DNA of 64,000 nt. It comes from Alphaproteobacteria bacterium. GTDB lineage: Bacteria > Pseudomonadota > Alphaproteobacteria > Reyranellales > Reyranellaceae. This document shows positions 55,173 to 63,300 of the stretch, piece by piece (the stretch's first letter is position 1; every line of letters starts with the position of its first letter). The translations under genes and the position numbers were made by a program. Below the pieces are notes generated by a model that searched no databases, was not told the DNA's origin, and worked only from the letters and a program-made list of their open reading frames with translations. The stretch covers positions 62,001-126,000 of the forward strand of contig JAFKFL010000020.1 in the NCBI GenBank assembly GCA_017308235.1, read 5' to 3'.

Positions 55173-56339
55173 CTATGCATTCTTCAGCCTCGCACCTTCG
55201 ATCACGATGCCGGAAGTCACGTACTTCCACAGAGCGACGAGCAGTTTGCGTGCGAGGGCCACGACAACTTTCTTGCGCTGAGCTACGCCGCTCGATGCTG
55301 CTCGCTGTCGGAACCATCCGGTCAGCGCGGAATCCGGTTGATGGCGCACCCAGAGCCAGGCGACCTGTATCATCGTGGTCCGTAGCCTCGGATTCCCGGC
55401 TTTCGATACGCCCTGATCGCGATCGACAGAACCGCTCTGCCACGGCGTCGGTGCCAATCCAGCATAGGCGGCGATCTGCCTACGATTGTCGAAGTGCCGG
55501 TAAAAGCCCTCCACCCAAAGCATCGACGCGAACTCGGGGCCGATGCCACGCACATTCTCAAGCATGGCAATGGCGCTACTTGCCTCTTTCCGTTCGGACG
55601 CAAGAAGTTCATCGCGCTCTGCCTCGATCGCTCTGATCTGCTCGATGACCAATTCGAGGCGATCAAGTTCGCGCGAAATCTGGGCCTTCAAGAACGGTGG
55701 TAGGGCATGACCATCGCCCGTGCGCAGGTCTTCAAGGCGCAGCCGCCGATCTCGGTTGAGGGGCCGATAGTCGGAAATGCCTTGGGCGAACAATAGTCCT
55801 TCTATTCGATTGGCATGCGCCAATCGCTCGACGACGAGGGCCTTCCGTTCCCGAAGAAGCCTGCGCCGGTCTTCCTCGGCATGAGAGGGAACCCGAACCA
55901 TTGCGCAGGCGCGGGGTTCGCCACGTTTGAACGCCATCAGCGCTCGGATGAGTATTTCGCCGTCAATCCGATCCGTCTTCGCTCGACGCGCCTTCCTCGG
56001 AACCGCGATCGATGTCGCATCTACGACATGGCTTTCGAGACCTTCGTCAGCCAAGACCCGATGCACCCAGAAGCCGTCGAGACCGGCCTCCTGGATCAAT
56101 ACGATGGGGAGCAGATCGCCGGTTCGGCTTTTTGCCTTCAAACGGAGCTCGGCAAGCAAGCTAAGCAACCGTCCGATCTCGCCGGCCGGGAGACCTTTAC
56201 GCGCCATCTTGGTATCGACGCACGGAATAAATGAGGTCACAAGCCAGTTTGATTGGCTCAACTCGACCGAGACGTAAATGAGCTTGGCCAGATCCTCGGG
56301 AAACTCCGTCTTGTCTGAAACTATCGGCTTCATGTTCAT
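55173..56339 (-). CDS. IS110-family transposase
   Basis: 388 residues. The N-terminal RuvC-like domain shows YVSVELSQSNWLV (first acidic position Glu), LIQEAGLDGFWVHRVL and AKTDRIDGEILIRAL (D-x-x-D). The C-terminal domain has RGIGPEFASMLWVEGFYRHFDNRRQIAAYAGLAPTPWQSG and GVSKAGNPRLR with the conserved serine. The gene is complete, so the element may still be active. IS110 enzymes recombine circular donors into targets chosen by an element-encoded RNA. Confidence 0.92.
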   Translation of the reverse strand: MNMKPIVSDKTEFPEDLAKLIYVSVELSQSNWLVTSFIPCVDTKMARKGLPAGEIGRLLSLLAELRLKAKSRTGDLLPIVLIQEAGLDGFWVHRVLADEGLESHVVDATSIAVPRKARRAKTDRIDGEILIRALMAFKRGEPRACAMVRVPSHAEEDRRRLLRERKALVVERLAHANRIEGLLFAQGISDYRPLNRDRRLRLEDLRTGDGHALPPFLKAQISRELDRLELVIEQIRAIEAERDELLASERKEASSAIAMLENVRGIGPEFASMLWVEGFYRHFDNRRQIAAYAGLAPTPWQSGSVDRDQGVSKAGNPRLRTTMIQVAWLWVRHQPDSALTGWFRQRAASSGVAQRKKVVVALARKLLVALWKYVTSGIVIEGARLKNA

Positions 56340-56390
56340 TCGCTCTTCCGGATGATGTCCGCCTGAGCCTTTCCGCGGCAGGCGCTGCGG

Positions 56391-56873
56391 TCAATCATGG
56401 GACTCATACCAGCCGCCCTCGGAGCGCAGCATCGGATGGACCTGTGCATTGCGCGAGGCCGAGAGGTGGAAGCCGCTATGGCCGGCCGTGCTGTGGCAGA
56501 TGACGCCCTCGGCATAGAGCGTCGCGCCCTGCGACGATCCCCATGGCGTGCTGGCGCAAGACTGAAGATTCTTGCGGTGGAGCGCCCGCTTCTCACGCTG
56601 ATGTTCGGCGTGCTCACGCACGCCGGCGCGAAACGCCGCCTCGTCGGCAAGCTCGCCGGATTGGCCAAAAAATCGGTCGCGTGTCCATTCGTGCATCGGC
56701 AGGCGAAGCCGTGAGCCGGAGGCGAGGACATGCCGACCCTCGCGCGCCGGCACCATGGCGAATGCGGTATCGCCGACCAGCGCGACGAGAAGCCCGTCCG
56801 CGCTGCGACCGTACGCGATCTCAGGATGGCTAGAGGCGTCGGGGTCGCGGATATCGGGAGCGGAACCACTCAT
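56391..56873 (-). pseudogene. N-terminal part of a DUF7007-like gene interrupted by the IS element
   Basis: Reads MSGSAPDIRDPDASSHPEIAYGRSADGLLVALVGDTAFAMVPAREGRHVLASG ... GGWYE and then enters the insertion sequence, stopping after three foreign codons. ATG 56873 overlaps the stop of the upstream gene (ATGA) and has GGGAGG upstream. The C-terminal half lies at 54464-54880. Plasmid proteins of this type have no established function. Confidence 0.75.
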
Positions 56874-57346
56874 GCCGCGGTCCTCCCCTCGACGATATCG
56901 GCCCCAACCTCGTCGGCGGAGACCTCTTCGAGGACAGCGCGCGGATAACCGTTTCGGCTCAACCACTCCTCAGCCTCAGGCCGATGCGCGGCGAGATGGA
57001 CGAGCTTCGCGCCCTCGCCCGGGCGGTCGAAGATCCGAACCATGACGACGGCCGGCCGCTCCAGGACGGTGAAGTACAGCTTGGATTCCAGCGAGAAGGT
57101 CCGATGCACCCTGATGGCGATGACGCCGTCGGCGCCGAAATCCGCCTCGTGCAAGGTGAAACATGCCGGCAGGCTCACCGTGCCCACACCACGCTCGCCC
57201 TGTTTCTGGATGAGCCGGCCTTTGCTGTTCCTTGTCTGCCAGGTCGAGAGCTTCCGGGAAATCCGCTTCGGTGGTTGCGGCGTGCCATCCGACCACGCAA
57301 TCAGCGAGCCGATCGGGACGTTATCGTAGATCATGTGCGCGGACAT
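56870..57346 (-). CDS. Hypothetical protein of plasmid/ICE backbone type
   Basis: 158 residues (YDNVPIGSLIAWSDGTPQPPKRISRKLSTWQTRNSKGRLIQK ... EEWLSRNGYPRAVLEEVSADEVGADIVEG), with a beta-rich middle and no motif I recognise. ATG 57346 has GGAGG five bases upstream; the adjacent ATG 57349 is too close. It is coupled to the split DUF7007-like gene by an ATGA overlap, so the two were expressed together. Confidence 0.72.
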   Translation of the reverse strand: MSAHMIYDNVPIGSLIAWSDGTPQPPKRISRKLSTWQTRNSKGRLIQKQGERGVGTVSLPACFTLHEADFGADGVIAIRVHRTFSLESKLYFTVLERPAVVMVRIFDRPGEGAKLVHLAAHRPEAEEWLSRNGYPRAVLEEVSADEVGADIVEGRTAA

Positions 57347-57438
57347 CATGTCCTCCGTGTTTGCGCATGGCTGGAAACGAAGCCGCCGCCGGACGAGCCG
57401 GCGGCGGGTTTCAGGTCGAAGAACGATGCGAAGGGCTG

Positions 57439-59121
57439 CTAGGCGGCCTCGCGCAACGGCTCGGCGTCATCGCCCTCATCGCCCTGGGGCTCGGAGCCGA
57501 CGTCGCTATCCTGCGGATCCGTGGCCGGCTCATCCTGCTCGTCCTCGGGAACAGCCTCGTGCTTCGCGAGCCAGTTCGCGAGCGCGGCGGCGTCCGGCGC
57601 GAAGAGCGCCGACGGATGGACGAAGCGGCCCTCCGCGAAGTGCGCGACGAGCGCGGCCCGGGTGTCCTTGACGCGCGGGCGCGGCAGGACAGAGGTGTCC
57701 GTGCACGAGCCTTCGAGCGCCGGACGCGACAGGCAGGACAGGAACTCCTCGATCCCCATATTCGGCAGGAAGGCATCCGCACCGATCGCTTCGCCGGCGA
57801 TGCGGGCGACGATCCCGGAATCGGAGCGGTTCTCCCGGCACGAGAGTACCTCGATCAACGCACCGCGCGCCGCCTGCTGCAGCGTCTCCTTGTCGAAGCC
57901 GAGCTTGCCGTCCGGGCCGATCAGCCGCACCGCGTGGCGATCCATCCGGGCAAACCCGTAGACATCGTCGCTGGCTCCGGAGGCGATCGTGATGTTGCGC
58001 CCGGCGAGCGCCAACACGAGGAGCGCCAGCAGGGTGTCGCTGGCGATCGGGGCCCGCGACAGGGCCTCGTGGAGCGCATCGGTCCGGAAATCGCCGATCA
58101 TCCCGATGCCCCGGCGCGTCACGTCGGGACGGCTCCTCGGGGTCTCGGCCGCGTCATCTGCGACGGAGGCGCCGCCGCTCTGCGCCTTCTTCGACGTCGG
58201 CATCCGGTATCCGACGCTTTGAACCGTGCCATTGCGATCGAGATACATCGCGACGCGATCGCTCTTGCCCGCCTTGCCGTAGACGCGCTCCGCCTTCGGC
58301 GGCAGCACCGGCTCACCCCAGCTATTGACCTCGGCGATAACGCCGCGCTTCGGGAGATGGTGCGTCATCCACTCCTGCTGCGCACCGAGATAGGCCTCGA
58401 CATTGGTGGTGTAGCGGCCGTCCTCGTCGGCTGGCCCGAACAGATCCTCGACCCATTCGATGCCGTAGGCGCGCGTCAGCTCGTCGTCGAAGCTGGCATG
58501 CTTGGCGTACATCCGGGTCTTGGTCAGCGCGTTCGAGACGTTCCACCAGGTGACCTTCGGATCGTCCTTGGAGGGCTTGTACTTCTTCCAGACCTCCTTC
58601 TGGTCGTCGACCGGAGCAGCCGCGATGGTCCGGAGCTGCTGCTCATTCGGCATATCGCCCTTGGCGATGTGATCGAGCATGGCGGGCAGTACGCTACCGA
58701 GTAGCCTGAGCTGGCGGACGCGGCGAAGCGCCAGCCCGAGCGCCGCCGCGATGGCCTCCTCGGTCCAGCCGAGCACGACCAGACGTTCGATGCCGCGCCA
58801 CTGATCGACCGGATTGAGCGGCTCCTGCGCGACATTCTCGATCATCGAGCGCATCGCGCCGTGATCGTCCGACGCCTCGACCTCCAGAACCTCGATCTCG
58901 TCGAGGCCAGCGGCAATTGCCTGCTTCACGCGACGATGACCGAACTCGATGCGATAGCCGTTTCCGCCACCAGACTCGGGGACGACGACGGGCGGCTGCA
59001 GGATGCCGACGAGCTTGATGGTCGCGAGCAGCAGGGCATCGGCCTGGGGCGTGGACTTCGTCCGGCGCGAACGATCGGGATTATCCTTCAACGCGCGCGG
59101 ATCGACCTTCTTGAGTAGCAT
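57439..59121 (-). CDS. ParB/Spo0J-family protein, long form
   Basis: 560 residues. The N-terminal ParB nuclease-like domain carries RIEFGHRRVKQAIAAGLDEIEVLEV (GHRR at 61-64, the CTP/phosphate-binding box) and SMIENVAQEPLNPVDQWRGIERLV, followed by a helix-turn-helix (WTEEAIAAALGLALRRVRQLRLLG). The C-terminal 300 residues are an unknown extension ending in an acidic tail. Such long ParB proteins are typical of alphaproteobacterial conjugative elements and lie apart from parA. ATG 59121 has GGAG six bases upstream. Confidence 0.86.
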   Translation of the reverse strand: MLLKKVDPRALKDNPDRSRRTKSTPQADALLLATIKLVGILQPPVVVPESGGGNGYRIEFGHRRVKQAIAAGLDEIEVLEVEASDDHGAMRSMIENVAQEPLNPVDQWRGIERLVVLGWTEEAIAAALGLALRRVRQLRLLGSVLPAMLDHIAKGDMPNEQQLRTIAAAPVDDQKEVWKKYKPSKDDPKVTWWNVSNALTKTRMYAKHASFDDELTRAYGIEWVEDLFGPADEDGRYTTNVEAYLGAQQEWMTHHLPKRGVIAEVNSWGEPVLPPKAERVYGKAGKSDRVAMYLDRNGTVQSVGYRMPTSKKAQSGGASVADDAAETPRSRPDVTRRGIGMIGDFRTDALHEALSRAPIASDTLLALLVLALAGRNITIASGASDDVYGFARMDRHAVRLIGPDGKLGFDKETLQQAARGALIEVLSCRENRSDSGIVARIAGEAIGADAFLPNMGIEEFLSCLSRPALEGSCTDTSVLPRPRVKDTRAALVAHFAEGRFVHPSALFAPDAAALANWLAKHEAVPEDEQDEPATDPQDSDVGSEPQGDEGDDAEPLREAA

Positions 59122-59391
59122 GACAGGCTCCTGTTCAGGGGTATGGGCGCGGTCTGGCACCGGCCCTTCTCCGTCTTCTTTTCGAAGACCCCCTCCCGCC
59201 CGCGGAGCGGGCGGGCCGGAGCAATTGCGGCCGAGCAACCCGGCCAGGCGGCCAAGCGGGGCGCGTGAAGCCCTGCGCAGGACGCCGGGCCGGGATCGCG
59301 AGCGGCGCGGTTGAGCGGAAGCGGCAGCGGCTCGCCCGGTCTGCGAGCAGCCGTTCCCCTTTCCCTTTCCCTTCCTCTTCTCCTGCTCAGA
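59122..59391. other. Leader of the ParB-like gene with hairpin and pyrimidine tract
   Basis: No gene. CCCGCCCGC-GGA-GCGGGCGGG (59195-59215) is a perfect 9-bp hairpin like those before DUF736 and ardC, although the GTGGTC/AACGCAGTG words are not found here. A nearly pure pyrimidine stretch (CCCCTTTCCCTTTCCCTTCC and on) fills 59354-59383. Confidence 0.45.
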
Positions 59392-59425
59392 TTGAAACGC
59401 GCTTGTTTCGACGCTATATTGCGTC
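59392..59425 (+). promoter_or_regulatory. Promoter with two inverted repeats for the Xre/RES module
   Basis: TTGAAA (-35, 59392-59397), 17-base spacer, TATATT (-10, 59415-59420). GAAAC/GTTTC (59394-59409) spans the -35 and GACGC/GCGTC (59410-59425) frames the -10 exactly, as expected for autorepression by the antitoxin complex. Confidence 0.7.
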
Positions 59426-59460
59426 AGAATGATTGGCACTTCTGAACGAAGGTGAGCGCC

Positions 59461-59811
59461 ATGGGACTTGCTCAATATGCTGATGGCGGGCTGTTCTCGC
59501 CGCGCAAGATCGCGGAGACGTTGCGCACGACGAGCGAGGAGATCGCCCGGACAGCCGGTCTCGGCAAGGATGCGATCCAGCGCAAGGAGCGCATCCGGTC
59601 CGACAAGACGCAACGCCGGCTACGCGAAGTGACGGAAATCATCAATAAGGTCGAGCCGCGCTTCGGCTCGGCGCTGATGGCCTATGCCTGGTATCGCTCC
59701 GAGCCTTTGCCCGGCTTCTCCGGCCTCACGGCGATGCAGCTCGTCCGTGACGGCCGCGCCGACGAGGTGCTCGACTATATCGACGCGGTCGACGCTGGTG
59801 TTCACGCATAA
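59461..59811 (+). CDS. Xre/MbcA/ParS-type antitoxin (DUF2384)
   Basis: 116 residues with an N-terminal Xre-like helical domain (LFSPRKIAETLRTTSEEIARTAGLGKDAIQ) and the C-terminal toxin-binding domain (WYRSEPLPGFSGLTAMQLVRDGRADEVLDYIDAVDAG). It neutralises the RES toxin encoded eight bases downstream and is expected to repress the promoter at 59392. ATG 59461 has GAAGG eight bases upstream. Confidence 0.9.
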   Translation: MGLAQYADGGLFSPRKIAETLRTTSEEIARTAGLGKDAIQRKERIRSDKTQRRLREVTEIINKVEPRFGSALMAYAWYRSEPLPGFSGLTAMQLVRDGRADEVLDYIDAVDAGVHA

Positions 59812-59819
59812 GCTGGCCG

Positions 59820-60323
59820 ATGCGCTTCCAGGGGGTCCTCTACCGGGCGCTGAACCCGGTCTATGCACGCGAACCGTTATCGGGCCGCGGCGCTGAACTT
59901 TACGGGGGGCGCTTCAACCGGAAAGGGACACCGGCGCTCTACACATCGCTGTCGATCATGACGGCCTTGCGGGAAGCCAATCAGGTCGGCAGCTTGCAGC
60001 CGACAACACTCGTCTCCTACGATGCGGACATCGAGCGCGTTTTCGACTGCCGGGACGATGACGCCCTTCAGGTGGAAGGGATGGATGCCGCGGCACTCAA
60101 TGATCCGACCTGGCGCGATCAGATGAAGATAGCGGGAGAAGCGAAAACCCAGGCCTTCGCCCGAAAGCTAATCGTCTCCGGCTATCATGGAATATTGGTC
60201 AGGAGCTTCGCACCCGGGGCAACCCGCGACGACCTCAACCTTGTTCTCTGGCGGTGGAGCGACACGCCGCCATGCCACCTCACTCTGATCGACGACGAAC
60301 ACCGTCTTTCGCGACAGCCCTGA
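59820..60323 (+). CDS. RES-domain toxin (NAD+-degrading)
   Basis: 167 residues with the three residues that name the family: R31 in GGRFNRKG, E52 in TALREANQ and S129 in ILVRSFAPG; Y41 in PALYTS is also conserved. RES toxins deplete NAD+ when released from their antitoxin. As part of a conjugative element it would stabilise inheritance and may also act in anti-phage defence. Confidence 0.9.
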   Translation: MRFQGVLYRALNPVYAREPLSGRGAELYGGRFNRKGTPALYTSLSIMTALREANQVGSLQPTTLVSYDADIERVFDCRDDDALQVEGMDAAALNDPTWRDQMKIAGEAKTQAFARKLIVSGYHGILVRSFAPGATRDDLNLVLWRWSDTPPCHLTLIDDEHRLSRQP

Positions 60324-60379
60324 CGAGCGACATGAGGATGGCCGGCCTCGCCCGAGGGGCGCGCCGGTCACCAAGCCGA

Positions 60380-63300
60380 TCAGGCGGCGATCGCGCCTGC
60401 TGCACCGATGCCGTCAATATCGGTCGCCAACGCCACATCGACCTCCGCGAGCAGGCGGCGCTTCTCGGCAAGGTCCGAGGCGAAGGCGAACTCCCCCTCG
60501 CCGCGCGCCTGGTAGGATGCAAGCCTGCGGCGCGCATCGGCGAGGCGCTGGCGGTAGCGCTCCCGATCACCCTCGAAGCCGTCGAGCGCATGCTCGAGGC
60601 GGGAGATCGCACCGAGAGGAGTGGTCGTCACCGGGAGCTCGATCGCGTGCTCGGCGCCGGCGCGCAACAGCATGGTCGTGTATCGATAACCGTCCTTGCC
60701 GAAGCGCTCGCCGGCATAGTCGAGGTCGAAGCCACCGATCGAGGCGATGATGCTCTCGCCTTGCCTCTGGAGCTGAACTCTGGTCAGAATCTCCTTCATG
60801 AGGGCACGGCCAGCCTCCTTGCGCTCTGCATAGGCCTTGCCGGCGACAACCGTGGCGAAGGCCTCGCCTGCGGTCGGAATCAGGCGGTCGAGATCCTGCC
60901 CGATCTCGGCTATGCGCCGCGTCGAGACCTCGATGTCGCGCTCGGCGTCGCGGATCTGTCGCCGTACCGCATGCTGGTCATCGAGATGCGCGGCGCGCAG
61001 GCGTTCGAGCCGGGCGATATCCGCTTCGAGCCCGGCCTTCTGCATCAGGCGCGAATCTCCGGAGGCGATCGCCTTCGCCATCGCGAACTGGTTGGCTTGC
61101 CCCTCGCCGAGATCGTCCAAGCGCCGGATCGAGGTGTCGCCGGAGAGTGCGGCCGCGATGAAGCGAGCCTTGCGTTCATTATTCTGCCACATCGTCGCGT
61201 CGAGCGAGCCTTCGGTGGCATAGGCATAGATCTCGACCTCATCGTGCTGGTTGCCCTGCCGGACGATACGGCCCTCGCGCTGCTCGATCTGCGAGGGCAG
61301 CCAGGGCACATCGAGGTGGTGAAGCGCCTTGAGGCGCAGCTGCGCATTGACGCCGGTCCCCATCATCTCGGACGATCCGACCAGGAAGAGCACCCGGCCC
61401 GCCCGAACATCTCCGAACAGCCGCTGCTTGGCCTCCGTTTTCCGGAAATCCTGGATGTAGGCGATCTGCGACGGAGGAACGCCCTGGCGGACCAGCTCAT
61501 CGCGGATCCAGCGATAGGCCGAAAACCCTCGGGTCTTCTCGACATTGATCGTGCCGAGATCGGAGAAGATCATCTGGGCGGCGCCGGGCAGCTCATAAGG
61601 CTTGCCGTCGGGCCGGAGGTAGCTGTTCTTGGCGCCCTCGTTCCAGATGCGCAAGGCGTTCGCGATCAGCTTGTTGAGCTTGTTCTGCGGCTCGTTGTCG
61701 TTCTCGGCATCAACCAGGCGCAGATCGATCGCGGCATGTCGGCCATCGGTGATGACCGAGAGCAGGATATCGTCGCCGGGCTCCGGTGGCCGGTCGCGCT
61801 CCTCGATCGTCTTGATGCGCGCCGCGAGTTGAAGCTGGTAATTCTTGAAGCCCTGCGAGGGCTTCGCGGTCACGATCTGGCGCTTGCCGGTGGCGATCGC
61901 CGGCACCCTGACGTATTGGCGCAGGTCCTCCGGCATCACGACATCCGCGAAGGAGCGGAACATGGCGATGAGCTCGGGCACGTTGACGAAGCTGGCGAAG
62001 CGCGAGACCGGCTTGTATTTGCCCGACGGCTGCAGCTCGAGCTCAGTGACCGTGTCACCGAAGGTCGAGGCCCAGGCGTCGAACTCATGCAGGCCGCGCT
62101 CCATCAGCGCAGCGTGATCCATCAGCCGCTGTACGGTGAACATCTCGCCGAGCGTGTTGGTGATCGGCGTGCCGGAGGCGAGCACCAGGGCCCGGCCCGG
62201 GTTCCGCATCTCGATGAAGCGGGACTTCACATAGAGATCCCAGGCGCGCTGCGAGCCATTCGGGTCGACGCCTTTCAGTGTCGACATGTTGGTGGCGAAA
62301 GACAGCTTCCGGAACTCCTGCGCCTCGTCGACGATGATCTGGTCGATACCAATCTCGGCGATGGTCAGGAGTTCGTCCTTGCGCGTCGCCAACGCCTCGA
62401 AGCGTTCCTGCAAGCCTTCCTTCAAGCGCTCGAGGCGCTTGCGCGAGACGCGGTCCTCCGGGTCGACATCGAGCAGCAGCTTCTCATAGAGCGCGAGCTC
62501 GTCCTGGATCATCTGCTGTTCGAAGGCGGAGGGGACGCCGATGAAGCGGAAGGCGGAATGGGTGATGATGATCGCGTCCCAGCTCGCCGTCGCGGCCCGG
62601 GACAGGAAGCGGGCGCGCTTGTCTTTGGTGAAATTGGTCTCGTCGGCGACGAGGATACGAGCCGACGGATAGAGCGCGAGGAACTCGCGCGCAGCCTGGG
62701 CCAGGCAATGACCGGGAACGACGACCATCGCCTTGGCGATCAGGCCGAGCCGGCGCTGCTCCATGATCGCCGCAGCCATGGTCATGGTCTTGCCGGCACC
62801 GACGGCATGGGCGAGATAGGTCGAACCGGCCGCGATGATGCGCCAGATGCCGCGTTTCTGATGTCCATAGAGCATGAAGGCGCCTGAGGCCCCCGGAAGC
62901 GTCAGATGGGCGCCGTCGAAGGCCCGGGGCGCAATATTGTTGAAGCGATCATTGTAGACCCGCGCCAGCCGGTCGGTTCGGTCTGGATCGGACCAGATCC
63001 AGCGCTGGAAGGCGTCCTTGAGCTTCTGGAGCTTGGTCTTCGCGGCTTCGGTATCGACGACATTGAGCACGCGGCGTTCGCTGTCACCGTCCTTGATCAG
63101 GTCGAAGATCTGCGGCACCCGGCTGTTGAGCGCGTCGGTCAACAGGTCGCCGGCGTGCCGGCGGCTGGTTCCCCATTCCGATGTGCCGACGGCAAGATAG
63201 GCAAGCTGGCGCGCATCGACGGTCCAGCTCGCCAGCTCGGGCATGTGATGGATCCTGATGTCGACGCCCATCGTCTCTTTGACGAAGGCGACGACGTCGG

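Larger units (their letters stand above)
54881..56402 (-). mobile_element. IS110-family insertion sequence (IS1111-like layout)
   Basis: The ends are defined by rejoining the interrupted gene: ...CATCCTC at 54880 joins ATACCAGCC at 56406, with CTC present at both junctions (54878-54880 and 56403-56405). The element is about 1.52 kb. Subterminal inverted repeats ATGATTG occur at 54889-54895 and, reversed, at 56392-56398. The transposase is on the minus strand with 63 noncoding bases upstream and 292 downstream; subterminal repeats and a long downstream noncoding end characterise the IS1111 subgroup. Confidence 0.8.

Noticed and set aside
60254-62887. Very long plus-strand open frame (877 codons) opposite the helicase-like gene
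   Set aside because: It lies antisense to a protein with clear helicase motifs, its product is a low-complexity mix typical of the opposite strand of GC-rich genes, and it has no recognisable domain.
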